Of a stretch of 64,000 nt of DNA, positions 33,964 through 43,104 are shown piece by piece. Under the pieces are notes generated by a model. It saw nothing but the letters and a program-made list of their open reading frames with translations. It ran no database searches and was not told the DNA's origin. Source of the stretch: CAIKZZ01 sp035524595 (GTDB lineage: Bacteria > Pseudomonadota > Gammaproteobacteria > Steroidobacterales > Steroidobacteraceae); NCBI GenBank assembly GCA_035524595.1, contig DATKOP010000044.1, positions 1 to 64,000 on the forward strand, written 5' to 3'. Each line of letters begins with the position of its first letter. Position 1 is the stretch's first letter. Both the position numbers and the translations under genes were made by a program.

Positions 33964-34779
33964 TTATCGATCGAGGGCGGCAAGCTCTAGCCCGAAGAAC
34001 CGCGCCGCGGTGCGCGAGGTCGCGAGCGCGAGCGCGGCGACGCTCTCGCCGCGCGCCTCGGCGACCGCGCGGCAGACCTCGGCAAGGTACATCGGTTCGT
34101 TGCGGCGCGTGGCGGGCTTCGGCCGCAGCGTGCGCGGCAGCAGGTACGGCCCGTCGGTCTCGAGCATCAGGCGCTCCGCCGGGATCGCGCGCACCACCTC
34201 GACGAGGTGGCGGCCGCGGCGCTCGTCGCAGATCCAGCCGGTGATGCCGATCGCGAGCCCGAGGGCGAGGTATTCCTCGGCCTCGGCGCGCGTGCCGGTG
34301 AAGCAGTGCGCGACCGCCCGCGGCAGGCGCGCGCCGCAGGCCCTGAGCGCCGCGACGAAGTCGGCGTGCGCGTCGCGCTGGTGCAGGAACAGCGGCTTGC
34401 CGGTCTCGATCGCGAGCGCGAGCTGGCGCTCGAACGCGGCGCGCTGCGCCGGCCGCGGCGAGTAGTCGCGGAAGTAGTCGAGCCCGCACTCGCCGATCGC
34501 GACCACGGCCGGGTCGGCGGCCAGCGACCGCAGCCGCTCGAGCGCCCGCTCATCGAGCTCGAGCGCATGGTGCGGGTGGACGCCGGCGGTGGCCGAGAGG
34601 AAGCCCGGCTCGGCCGCCGCGAGCGCGGCGGCCGCGGCCGAGGAGGCGACCGACGAGCCGGTCACGACGAGGTGCACGAGCCCGGCGCGGCGCGCGCGCG
34701 CCAGCACCGCGTCGCGGTCGGCGTCGAAGCTGTCGTGGGCGAGGTTGATGCCGATGTCGACGAGCGGCGGGGCGGGCAT
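33964..34779 (-). CDS. tatD: TatD-family metal-dependent DNase/hydrolase
   Basis: 271 residues from ATG 34779 ('PAPPLVDIGINLAHDSFDADRD'); the frame is open upstream but encodes Ala/Arg-rich antisense sequence. TatD motifs: 'IGINL' (in place of the HxH motif, as in TatD proper), 'AGVHPHHA', 'AIGECGLDYFRDYSPRPAQ', 'PLFLHQRDAH', 'AHCFTGTRAEAEEYL' and 'ETDGPYLLPR'. 3'-5' exonuclease on DNA/RNA, implicated in repair and quality control. No tatABC genes nearby. Divergent from the TPR gene. Confidence 0.93.
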   Translation of the reverse strand: MPAPPLVDIGINLAHDSFDADRDAVLARARRAGLVHLVVTGSSVASSAAAAALAAAEPGFLSATAGVHPHHALELDERALERLRSLAADPAVVAIGECGLDYFRDYSPRPAQRAAFERQLALAIETGKPLFLHQRDAHADFVAALRACGARLPRAVAHCFTGTRAEAEEYLALGLAIGITGWICDERRGRHLVEVVRAIPAERLMLETDGPYLLPRTLRPKPATRRNEPMYLAEVCRAVAEARGESVAALALATSRTAARFFGLELAALDR

Positions 34780-34924
34780 CGGGCTATGGTAACGTCCGGC
34801 GGCCGCGGTTTTGTGACGGCGTGCGAGGCGCGCCGGCGCGGGCTCGCGTTGAATGCAGCTGGCGGCGCCGCGGACCGCCGCGCCGCCGTCTCCGCCCGCG
34901 CGACCGCCCACGACAGGCCCGACC

Positions 34925-35710
34925 GTGACCACGACCCGCCGCGCACGCCTCGCTCCCGCGCTCGCCACGCTGGCCCTCGCCCTGGCGGCGCTCGCCGGCA
35001 CGGCGCGCGCCGCCGCGGCGACGCCCGAGGCGCTCGCCGACTTCGACGCCAAGGCCGAGTACGCGTTCTTCACGGCCGATGCGCGCGCACTCGCGGCGCT
35101 CGCCGCCGCCAACGCCGCCTGGGCGACGTCCGCGCAGCCGCTCGAGCGCTACCAGTACGCGCACGCGGAGTTTCGCCGGCTGCAGGTCGCGTACCGGCAG
35201 AAGAAGCCGCGCGAGGTCGAGGCGGCGGCGGGGGCCTGCCTCGACGCGCTCGAGAAGGCCAACGAGGCCGACCCGCGCTTCGCCGAGGGCCTCGTGCTCG
35301 AGGCCGCCTGCGCCGGCTACCTCGGCTCGCTCGGCGGGCTGCACGGCTCCTCGGCGCAGCGGCGCAGCGAGGCGCGCCTCGCCGCGGCCCGCGAGCTCGC
35401 ACCGCGCAACCCGCGCGTGCTGCTGGTCACGGGCCTCGCGCGCTGGTTCCGGCCGGGCGCCGGCGCCGCCGAGCACGCCGAGGCCCGCCAGTCCTTCGAG
35501 GCGGCGACGCGCGCCTTCGAGACCGTGACCGCGAGCCGGCCGGGCGAGCCGTCGTGGGGCGAGGCCGAGGCCTGGCTGTTCGTCGGCCGCGCGCTCGAGG
35601 AGAGCGGCGACGGGCTCGGTGCGCGCAACGCCTACGAGAAGTCGCTCTTGATCGCGCCGGAGTTCGCCGCGGCGCGCCGCCGGGTCGCGGCGCTGCGCGC
35701 GCAGCCCTGA
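34925..35710 (+). CDS. Secreted TPR-like repeat protein, unknown function
   Basis: 261 residues from GTG 34925, which places a signal peptide at the N-terminus ('LAPALATLALALAALAGTARA'). The mature protein is Ala/Glu-rich helical with TPR-like units ('YQYAHAEFRRLQVAYRQKKP', 'ACLDALEKANEADPRFAEGLVLEAA', 'GLGARNAYEKSLLIAPEFAAAR'). Probably a periplasmic scaffold. No partner is evident: neighbours are tatD (divergent) and a c-di-GMP enzyme gene (convergent, 25 nt apart). Ribosome site weak. Confidence 0.7.
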   Translation: MTTTRRARLAPALATLALALAALAGTARAAAATPEALADFDAKAEYAFFTADARALAALAAANAAWATSAQPLERYQYAHAEFRRLQVAYRQKKPREVEAAAGACLDALEKANEADPRFAEGLVLEAACAGYLGSLGGLHGSSAQRRSEARLAAARELAPRNPRVLLVTGLARWFRPGAGAAEHAEARQSFEAATRAFETVTASRPGEPSWGEAEAWLFVGRALEESGDGLGARNAYEKSLLIAPEFAAARRRVAALRAQP

Positions 35711-35735
35711 GCGGGGCGCCGCGCCCGGCGCGGGC

Positions 35736-37865
35736 TCAGCGGCGCCGGCTGCCCGCGGGGCGGCCCTCGGCCGCGCCCGCCGCGGCGCCCGCGCGCGGCG
35801 GGAAGCGGGCCGTGACGTCCGCTGCCGACAGCGGCCGTGACAGCAGGAACCCCTGGCCCTCGTGGCAGCCGCGGCGGCGCAGCCACGCCAGCTGCGCCGG
35901 GGTCTCGATGCCCTCGGCGGTGACGGTGAGGCGCAGGCTCTCGCCGAGCGACAGGATCGCGTTCGCGATCGCGGCGTCGCTCGGCGAGCGGTCGACGTTG
36001 CGCACGAACGCCTGGTCGATCTTGATCCGGTCGGGCGGGAAGCGCGTGATGTAGGCGAGCGAGGAGTAGCCGGTGCCGAAGTCGTCGAGCGCGATCCGGC
36101 AGCCCAGCCTGCGGAAGCGGTCGAGCGCGCCGCGCACCGTCGCCGAGTCCTTGACCAGCAGCGACTCTGTGAGCTCGATCTCGATCAGCGAGGCCGGGAT
36201 GCCGGCGGCCTGGGCCTCCTGCTCGAGCGTCCGGGCCGGGTCGCCGTGCACCAGCTCCTTGGCCGAGACGTTGATCGCGACCGGGATCGCCCGGCCCTGG
36301 TCCAGCCAGGCGCGGACCTGGCGGCACGCCGCACGCATCACCCACGCGCCGAGGTCGATGATCAGGCCGCTGTCCTCGGCGATCGAGACGAAGCGCGCCG
36401 GCGGCACCTGGCCATGGTCGGTGTCGCACCAGCGCACCAGCGCCTCGAGGCCGACCACCTGGTCGTCGGCGAGGCGGAACTTCGGCTGGTACTGCAGCTG
36501 CAGCTGCTCGCTGCGCAGCGCCTTGCGCAGCTTGGCCTCGAGGTCCAGCCAGTCGCGCAGCCGGCTGCTCATCGCCGGCGCATACACGGCGATCGCGCCG
36601 GTGGCGGCGGACTTGGCCTGGTACATCGCGGTGTCGGCGTGCTTGAGCACGGTCGCGACGTCCGGGCCGTCCTCGGGATAGACCGCGATGCCGATGCTCG
36701 GCGTCGAGTGGAACTCGAGGCCGCGGTACGCGATCGGCTCCTTGAGCGTCGCGTAGCAGGCGTTGGCGATCTCGAGCGCGGGCGCGGCGGCCGCGGCGTG
36801 GCGCAGCAGCACCACGAACTCGTCGCCGCCGAAGCGCGCCAGCGACAGGTGCTCGTGCTGCCGCTCGAAGCGCGCGATCGTCGCGGCGAGCTTGGTGGCC
36901 ACCGTCTGCAGCACCGCATCGCCGACCGGGTGGCCGAAGGTGTCGTTGATGCGCTTGAAGCCGTTGAGGTCGAGGTAGACGACCGCCACCGACTCGCCGG
37001 CCGCGGCCGCCTCGGCGACCAGGCGGTCGGCGGTCTCGAGGCAGCGCTGGCGGTTGGGCAGCGACGTCAGCGGGTCGAAGTAGGCGAGCCGCTCGATGCG
37101 CTCGGCGGCGGCGGCGCGCTCGCTGGTGTCGCGACGCACGACCACGACGTCGCCGCCCTCGCGGCGGCTGAAGCGCAGCTCGTAGGAGCGCTCCTTGCCG
37201 GCGGCGCGCGCCTCGCGGTAGTCGAGCTTGCGGGCGACGCCATCCGCGGCCGTGGCCCGGATCGCGTCCAGCGCCCGCTCGAGCTGCTGCGGCGGCGCCA
37301 TGCCGAGCCTGAGGTTGTGCGAGCTCGTGCTCGCGACGCCGGACGGGTCGCCGTCGAAGATGCGCGGGCTCCAGCGGATCTCGCCGTCCACGGTCACGAC
37401 CCAGAGGCGGTCCGGCAGCGCCTCGACCAGGGTGCGGACCTGGGCCTCGCGCTCGGCGAGCGCACGGATCTGGGCGGCGTTTCGCAGGATGTACTCGAGC
37501 CGGTACGGCAGCAGCGTCCAGTTGACGGGCTTCTGGACGAAGTCCGTGGCGCCGGCGTCGAAGGCGCGCGCCACCGCCTTCGAGTCGTCGTGGCCGGTGA
37601 CGATCACGATCGGCAGGGTCGCGAAGCGCGGCTCGGCGCGCAGCCGCCGGCAGACCGAGTAGCCGTCGAGGCCGGGCATGTCGACGTCGAGCAGCACCAG
37701 CGCGGTATCGTCCTGCGCGAGCGCCGCCTCGAGCGCCGCCAGGCCGTTGTCGGTCGCGATCGGCACGAGCCCCGCGGCGGTGGCGGACTCGGCGAGCAGC
37801 AGCCGGCCGAGATCCTCGTCGTCGGCGATCACCGCGACCGGACCCTTGTCGGCGCGCGTGCTCAC
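35736..37865 (-). CDS. REC-PAS-GGDEF-EAL response regulator (c-di-GMP turnover)
   Basis: 709 residues from GTG 37865. The receiver domain (about 8-125) has phospho-acceptor Asp60 in 'VLLDVDMPGLDGY' and 'FVQKPVNW'. PAS-like region about 145-255. The GGDEF domain is intact ('ARFGGDEFVVLL', about 342-353) but lacks an RxxD inhibitory site just before it. EAL domain from about 450: 'GLEALVRW', 'AINVSAKEL', 'IEIELTESLL', 'ALDDFGTGYSSL', 'IKIDQAFV', 'AEGIET' and 'QGFLLSRPL', so both catalytic centres look competent. It starts inside the stop of the hybrid sensor gene (4-nt overlap), which makes the kinase its likely phosphodonor. Confidence 0.93.
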   Translation of the reverse strand: MSTRADKGPVAVIADDEDLGRLLLAESATAAGLVPIATDNGLAALEAALAQDDTALVLLDVDMPGLDGYSVCRRLRAEPRFATLPIVIVTGHDDSKAVARAFDAGATDFVQKPVNWTLLPYRLEYILRNAAQIRALAEREAQVRTLVEALPDRLWVVTVDGEIRWSPRIFDGDPSGVASTSSHNLRLGMAPPQQLERALDAIRATAADGVARKLDYREARAAGKERSYELRFSRREGGDVVVVRRDTSERAAAAERIERLAYFDPLTSLPNRQRCLETADRLVAEAAAAGESVAVVYLDLNGFKRINDTFGHPVGDAVLQTVATKLAATIARFERQHEHLSLARFGGDEFVVLLRHAAAAAPALEIANACYATLKEPIAYRGLEFHSTPSIGIAVYPEDGPDVATVLKHADTAMYQAKSAATGAIAVYAPAMSSRLRDWLDLEAKLRKALRSEQLQLQYQPKFRLADDQVVGLEALVRWCDTDHGQVPPARFVSIAEDSGLIIDLGAWVMRAACRQVRAWLDQGRAIPVAINVSAKELVHGDPARTLEQEAQAAGIPASLIEIELTESLLVKDSATVRGALDRFRRLGCRIALDDFGTGYSSLAYITRFPPDRIKIDQAFVRNVDRSPSDAAIANAILSLGESLRLTVTAEGIETPAQLAWLRRRGCHEGQGFLLSRPLSAADVTARFPPRAGAAAGAAEGRPAGSRRR

Positions 37866-40800
37866 GCGCTCGCCCGCAGCGTGAGGCGGCCGAGCTCCTC
37901 GAGCAGCGCCGGGAAGGCGGCGTCGAGCCGGGCGTAGAGGCCCTGGCAGGCGGCCGGGTCGCCCTCGCCGCACCGCTGCTCGAGCTCGCGCAGCGCCGCG
38001 GCGAAGCCGCTGGCGCCGACGTTGCCCGCGCTCGCCCTGAGCTTGTGGCAGCAGGCGCGCGCCGCGCCGTAGTCGCCGGCCGCGAGCGCGGCGCGCAGCT
38101 CATCGAGCGCCTGCGTGCCGGAGGTCCGAAACAGCGCCACCAGCCGGCTGTAGAGGTCGAGCGGGCCGCGCACCGAGAGGTTGCGCAGACCGGCGACGAT
38201 GCTCGCGTCGACGCCGGCGAGGGCGGCGCCGGGCGCCGCCGCGGCGGCGCGCCGCGGCACCCAGCGCTCGAGCATCGCGGCGCACTCCGCGAGCGTGTAC
38301 GGCTTGCCGAGCAGGTCGTTCATGCCCGCCGCCTGGCAGCGCGTGCGGTACGCCGCCGAGTCGTGCGCGGTCAGCGCCACCACCGGCACGGCCTGGTTGG
38401 GCCCTGGCCGCTGGCGCAGCAGCGCCGCGGTCGCGAAGCCGTCCAGCACCGGCATGCTGATGTCGAGGAGCACCAGGTCGAAGCGCTGCGCGGCGCACTG
38501 CGCGAGCGCCGCGGCCCCGTCGGCGACCGCGACCGAGGTGCAGCCGAGCTCGGCCAGGTAGCCCTCGGCCACGGCGGAGTTGACGGGCTCGTCGTCGACG
38601 ACCAGCACGTGGCCGCCGACCGCGGCGACGGGCGTGGCCGCCGCCGGGAACGGCGCTGCGGCCGGGGTGCCGGCGGCGGCGTCGGCCGCGGCGATGGCAC
38701 GCTCGAGGTCGGCGCGCTGCACCGGCCGGCCGACGACCGGCGCGGCACCGACCAGCGACAGGAGCCCCGCGCCCTCGGCCTCGGCCTCCGAGGCGACCAC
38801 GATCAGCGGCCGGCGCCGGCCCTCGGGCACCGAGAGCTGCGCGCGCAGGTAGTCGAGGTGGGTGCTGGCATCGAGGATCAGCAGCGCACCGTCGTCGGCC
38901 GCGGCGCCCGCCTCGGTCGCGCCGCCGTCGACGACGCGCAGGCCGAGCGCGCGCGCGTGCCGCGAGAGCGCCTCGGCGAGTGCCGGCCGCCGCGTGACGA
39001 TGCGCACCGGCCGCGCCGGCACCGGCGCCCGCTGCGCGGCGGCGGCGTCGCAGCGCAGGCGCAGCGTCGCGCGGAAGGTGGAGCCGGCGCCCTGGCGGCT
39101 CTCGACCTCGATCCCGCCGCCCATCAGCTGCGTGAGCTCGCGGCAGATCGCGAGCCCGAGCCCGGTGCCGCCGAAACGGCGGCTGGTCGACTCGTCGGCC
39201 TGCGTGAACGGCTCGAAGATCTTCTCGATCGCCTGCGGCGCCATGCCGATGCCGGTGTCGCTGACCGCGAACTCGACGTCGGCGGCGCCGGGCCCGGCCG
39301 GCCGCACGTTGGCCTCGACGACGATGTGGCCGCGGTCGGTGAACTTGACCGCGTTGCCGACGAGGTTCAGGAGGATCTGGCGGATGCGCAGCGGGTCGCC
39401 GACCAGCGTGTACGGGGCGGGTTGCGGCGGCACCACCGTCAGGTCGAGCCCCTTGCCGAGCGCGGCGCCGGCAAAAAGCGCGACCGATTCCTCGAGGATC
39501 GCCACCAGGTCGAGCGGCACCGCCTCGAGCTCGATCTTGCCGGCCTGGGCCTTCGACAGGTCGAGCAGGTCGTTGACGATCTGCAGCAGCAGCTCGGCCG
39601 AGGAGCGGATCGTCTGTGTCAGTCGCGCCTGCGCCGCCGACAGCCCGGTACGGTCGAGGAGCTCGGTCATGCCGACCACGCCGTTCATCGGCGTGCGCAG
39701 CTCGTGGGTCATGCGCGCGAGGAACGCGCTCTTCTCCTGTGCCGCAGCCTCGAGCAGCCGGTTGCTCTCGCGAAGGTCCTTGGTGCGCGAGGCGACCTCG
39801 TCCTCGAGCCGCTCGCGGGCCGCGACCGCCTGCGCGAGGCTGCGCTTCTGCCGCCACGCGGCCAGCACGGCGAGCGCGAGCGCCGCGGCGATGTAGGCGG
39901 CGAACGCAGCCGGCGAGCGCCACGGCGCCGGCGCCTTGTGGATCGTGAGCCGCAGCGGCGCCGCGCTCCACACCGAGTCGGCGCTCGCGGCGCGCACCTC
40001 CAGCAGGTGGTCGCCGGCATCGAGGTTGGTCAGCGTCACGTGATGCTGCCCGCCGAGGTCGATCCACCGGTCGCTCAGGTCCACCATCCGGTAGGCGAGG
40101 CGGTTGCGCTTCGGCGAGGTGAAGTCGAGCGCGCCGAAGCCGAGCGAGACGATCGTCGCGTGCGAGCCGACGTCGATGCGCTCGAGCAGCCAGTAGGGCG
40201 TCGGGCTCGGCAGCGGCACGCCGACGACGTCGACCTGCAGCAGCGCGACCCGCGGCGGCCGGTCGTGCTCGTCGAGCCTCAGCGGGTCGAAGATGTTGAA
40301 GCCGCCGGGGCCGCCGAAGCAGAGCCGCCCGTCCGGCAGGCGCCGGTAGGCGCCGAAGTTGAACTCCTCGCCCTGCAGCCCCTGCTCGACGTGGAAGGTG
40401 CGCACCGCGCGCGTGCGCGGGTCGTAGCGCATCAGGCCCGAGTTGCCGCTCAGCCACAGGCGCCCGCCGGCGTCGACCAGCACCGCGTAGATCGTGTCGC
40501 TCGTGAGTCCGTTGGCGCGCGACACGCTCTGGAAGTGCACCGCCTCCGGCGCGCTCGAGCTGCCGATCACGAGCTCGAGGCCGCCGCCGTCGGTGCCGAG
40601 CCAGACGCGGCCGTCGCCGTCGACGGTGATGCCGTAGACGGTGTTCGCCGAGAGGCTGCCTGGGTCGGCGGGGTCGTGGCGGTAGACCTTGATGACGGAG
40701 CCGTCCGGCCGCGCGAGGTTGAGGCCGCCGCCGTCGGTGCCCATCCAGATGTTGCCGTGCAGGTCCTCGGCGAGCGCGGTCACGTTGCCCGCGCTGACGG

Positions 40801-42331
40801 CGCCGGGCGCCGAGCCGCCGTAGGGCAGCTGCTGCACGCGGCCGGTGAGCGGGTTCAGCACGTTGGCGCCGCCGCCGTGCGTGCCGATCCAGATGCGCCC
40901 GTCGCGGCCGGCGTGGATCGCCATGATGCCGGGCGCACTCAGGCCGCGGGCGTCGCCCGGCTGCGAGACGAACGTGTCGAGCCCGCCGTCGGGCCGCAGG
41001 CGCCTGAGTCCGCTCGCCATCGTGCCGATCCAGAGCGCGCCCTGGCGGTCGGTCTCGAGCGACATGACGCGGGCGTCGCCGATGGCGTTCGGCCGCCCGA
41101 GCAGCGTGTCGATGCCGGTCCGCTCGCCGCTCTCCGGGTCGAAGCGGACCAGTCCGCCGCCGAGCGAGGCCACCCAGACCGTGCGGTCGGCGGCGGCGGC
41201 GAAGGCGGTGACCAGCTTGCCCGCGAGCCAGTCCGGCCGGCGGCCGCCGAGCTCCCAGCTGTGCGGATTCCAGCGGCTGACGCCGCCGGAGCGGGTGCCG
41301 ATCCACACGAGGCCGGTCGGGTCCTCGTACAGGGACATCACGAACGAGTCGCGCAGCGAGCCGGCGTCGCGCTCGTCGTGCCGGTAGTGCAGGAATTCGC
41401 CGCTCAGCCGGTTCAGCAGGTCGAGGCCGTTCGCGGTCCCGACCCAGAGGTTGCCGCTGCGATCCTCGAGCAGCGCCTGGACGTCGTCGTGGCCGATGCT
41501 GCCGGCGCGGCGCGGGTCGTGCCGGTAGCGCGCGAGCACGCGCCCGGACGGGTCGATGCGGTTCAGCCCGCCGGCGAAGGTCGCGACCCAGAGGCTGCCG
41601 TCGCGGTCCTCGCGCAGCTGCGTGATCTGGTCGCTGCCGAGCGAGCGGCGATCGCTGGCCGAGTGCCGGTAGTGCGCGAACGAGCGGCCGTCCGGCAGCA
41701 GCCGGTCGAGACCGCCCTCGGTCCCGACCCACAGCGTCCCGGAGCGGTCGAGCAGCAGCGTCTTGACCCGGTCGTCGATCAGCGAGTCCGCGCGCGCCGC
41801 GTCGTGGCGCAGGTGCTCGACGCGGCCGGTCGCGCGGTCGAGCACGTCGACGCCGGCATCGCGGCTGCCGATCCAGAGACGGCCGCGGCCGTCGAGCAAG
41901 AGCGCGCGCACCGCATCGCTCGCGAGCGAGTCCGCGCGCGCCGGGTCGTGGCGGAACACCGTGAAGCTGTCGCTGCCGCGGTTCCAGCGCGCGAGCCCGC
42001 CGTCGACCACGGCGATCCACAGGTCGTGCTGCGGGTCCTCGACGATGGCCTGGATGAAGTTGCCGGGCAGGCCGTCGTGCGCGGCGGGCGAGTAGCCGTA
42101 GCGAAACAGCTCGTGCCCCGTGTAGCGGACGAGACCGTCCTCGGTGCCGAGCCAGACGAAGCCCTGCGAGTCCTGCAGCGTCGCGTAGACGGTGCCCTGC
42201 GGCAGCCCGTCGGCGGTCGTCAGGTGCTCGAGCGCGAACGGCCGCGAGTCGGCGCCGAGCGCGGCGCCCGGCGCGCCGAGCGCGCAGATGAGCCCGGCCA
42301 GCAGATGAAGACGCCAACGGGTCGGGCCCAT
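37862..42331 (-). CDS. Hybrid sensor kinase: Reg_prop propellers, Y_Y_Y, HisKA, HATPase, REC, Hpt
   Basis: 1489 residues. Signal peptide (1-26). About twelve two-component-regulator propeller repeats ('LQDSQGFVWLGTEDGLVRY' and relatives) fill about 30-700 and, with a Y_Y_Y-type domain (to about 790), form a large periplasmic sensor. Then comes one membrane helix (about 805-828), a coiled coil, H-box 'FLARMTHELRTPMNG' (His near 873), HATPase motifs, a degenerate receiver, and a canonical receiver ('VLLDISMPVLDGF', Asp near 1288). A C-terminal Hpt domain follows ('CHKLRASAGNVGA', His near 1427). A full phosphorelay in one chain, translationally coupled to the c-di-GMP regulator. Ligand unknown. 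Confidence 0.93.
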   Translation of the reverse strand: MGPTRWRLHLLAGLICALGAPGAALGADSRPFALEHLTTADGLPQGTVYATLQDSQGFVWLGTEDGLVRYTGHELFRYGYSPAAHDGLPGNFIQAIVEDPQHDLWIAVVDGGLARWNRGSDSFTVFRHDPARADSLASDAVRALLLDGRGRLWIGSRDAGVDVLDRATGRVEHLRHDAARADSLIDDRVKTLLLDRSGTLWVGTEGGLDRLLPDGRSFAHYRHSASDRRSLGSDQITQLREDRDGSLWVATFAGGLNRIDPSGRVLARYRHDPRRAGSIGHDDVQALLEDRSGNLWVGTANGLDLLNRLSGEFLHYRHDERDAGSLRDSFVMSLYEDPTGLVWIGTRSGGVSRWNPHSWELGGRRPDWLAGKLVTAFAAAADRTVWVASLGGGLVRFDPESGERTGIDTLLGRPNAIGDARVMSLETDRQGALWIGTMASGLRRLRPDGGLDTFVSQPGDARGLSAPGIMAIHAGRDGRIWIGTHGGGANVLNPLTGRVQQLPYGGSAPGAVSAGNVTALAEDLHGNIWMGTDGGGLNLARPDGSVIKVYRHDPADPGSLSANTVYGITVDGDGRVWLGTDGGGLELVIGSSSAPEAVHFQSVSRANGLTSDTIYAVLVDAGGRLWLSGNSGLMRYDPRTRAVRTFHVEQGLQGEEFNFGAYRRLPDGRLCFGGPGGFNIFDPLRLDEHDRPPRVALLQVDVVGVPLPSPTPYWLLERIDVGSHATIVSLGFGALDFTSPKRNRLAYRMVDLSDRWIDLGGQHHVTLTNLDAGDHLLEVRAASADSVWSAAPLRLTIHKAPAPWRSPAAFAAYIAAALALAVLAAWRQKRSLAQAVAARERLEDEVASRTKDLRESNRLLEAAAQEKSAFLARMTHELRTPMNGVVGMTELLDRTGLSAAQARLTQTIRSSAELLLQIVNDLLDLSKAQAGKIELEAVPLDLVAILEESVALFAGAALGKGLDLTVVPPQPAPYTLVGDPLRIRQILLNLVGNAVKFTDRGHIVVEANVRPAGPGAADVEFAVSDTGIGMAPQAIEKIFEPFTQADESTSRRFGGTGLGLAICRELTQLMGGGIEVESRQGAGSTFRATLRLRCDAAAAQRAPVPARPVRIVTRRPALAEALSRHARALGLRVVDGGATEAGAAADDGALLILDASTHLDYLRAQLSVPEGRRRPLIVVASEAEAEGAGLLSLVGAAPVVGRPVQRADLERAIAAADAAAGTPAAAPFPAAATPVAAVGGHVLVVDDEPVNSAVAEGYLAELGCTSVAVADGAAALAQCAAQRFDLVLLDISMPVLDGFATAALLRQRPGPNQAVPVVALTAHDSAAYRTRCQAAGMNDLLGKPYTLAECAAMLERWVPRRAAAAAPGAALAGVDASIVAGLRNLSVRGPLDLYSRLVALFRTSGTQALDELRAALAAGDYGAARACCHKLRASAGNVGASGFAAALRELEQRCGEGDPAACQGLYARLDAAFPALLEELGRLTLRASA

Positions 42332-42406
42332 CGTGTGACTCGGTTAGCCGCCTTTCTGGCCGCGCGCGCAGCGCCCCGGGGAGTGGCTACCGGCCGGCAC
42401 CGCAGG

Positions 42407-42420
42407 CATTAAGGTTAATG
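42407..42420. promoter_or_regulatory. CATTAA-GG-TTAATG palindrome upstream of the sensor gene
   Basis: Perfect 6+6 inverted repeat with a two-base centre, 76 nt before the sensor start codon (42331) and in an AT-rich patch of an otherwise GC-rich 130-nt gap. It could be an operator or part of the promoter. No family is assigned. Confidence 0.35.
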
Positions 42421-42461
42421 ACCCCCCGGCGGGCCACCGGCAACCCAGTTCTCAGTTCTCG

Positions 42462-42941
42462 CTACTGAGCTGCAATCCACGCCGCGATCGACGCCAGCGC
42501 TTCAGCCGCGGGCTGCACGACGGCGGCGTTCAGCCAGGGGACGGACTTGCTCCACGCGAAATCCTTGCTCCAGGGGTGGCGCTTGGTCCAGCGGTAGCCC
42601 GACGACCAGGTGTAGCCGGCCGACCAGTCGTGGCCCGGCGACGCGGCCTGGCCCTCGTTCCACGTATAGCCCGCATTCCACGGGTAGCCGGCAGACCGGC
42701 TCAGGCCATCGCCGGCGAGCGGCGCGCCCGACCCTGAGCCTGCGACGCTCATCACGTAATGATTGCCGGCCGCATCGCGGTTCGCCGGCCCGCCCTCGCG
42801 GGCGGCGGTTGCGGCGCGGTTCGTGCCGGCGGTCGCTGCCTGTCCGCCGACCGACGTCGGCTCCGCCAGCAGCGCCGCGAGCACGCCGAGCAGCGCGCAG
42901 GCGGCGCCGGCGGTCAGCGAGACTCGAGTTCCAACACCCAT
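42462..42941 (-). CDS. Small secreted protein with a Trp hexad repeat, unknown function
   Basis: 159 residues from ATG 42941. Signal peptide-like N-terminus (about 1-27, 'AGAACALLGVLAALLA'). Residues 85-138 contain nine consecutive six-residue units with Trp at position four in eight of them: W88, W94, W106, W112, W118, W124, W130, W136 (unit 97-102 lacks it). Examples: 'GYPWNA', 'GYTWNE', 'GYTWSS', 'RHPWSK'. The region before is Ala/Gly/Asn-rich. No enzyme motif. Similar Trp-Ser repeats occur as tails on some secreted proteases, but this one stands alone. It precedes the sensor kinase gene on the same strand by 130 nt. Confidence 0.8.
   Translation of the reverse strand: MGVGTRVSLTAGAACALLGVLAALLAEPTSVGGQAATAGTNRAATAAREGGPANRDAAGNHYVMSVAGSGSGAPLAGDGLSRSAGYPWNAGYTWNEGQAASPGHDWSAGYTWSSGYRWTKRHPWSKDFAWSKSVPWLNAAVVQPAAEALASIAAWIAAQ
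42528..42689 (-). repeat. Nine-unit hexapeptide repeat (18-nt period) in the Trp-rich protein
   Basis: Residues 85-138 of the secreted protein. The consensus is Gly-Tyr-x-Trp-(Ser/Asn/Thr)-x with strict six-residue spacing. DNA units have diverged, so the periodicity is held at protein level, suggesting selection on structure. Confidence 0.85.
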
Positions 42942-43104
42942 CGTGACGATCCCGGCACAGGGGAGCCCGCGGCTCCGTGTCGGTAATTAGAGACCGGCAG
43001 GGGCTGCGCGGTCCGGGACCACCCGCCGGCCGGGACGGCGCCGAGCGTGACCGCGAGCACATAACGACCGGTCAAATGGCGCCGCCCGGCGGCGCCGCAG
43101 GCGG

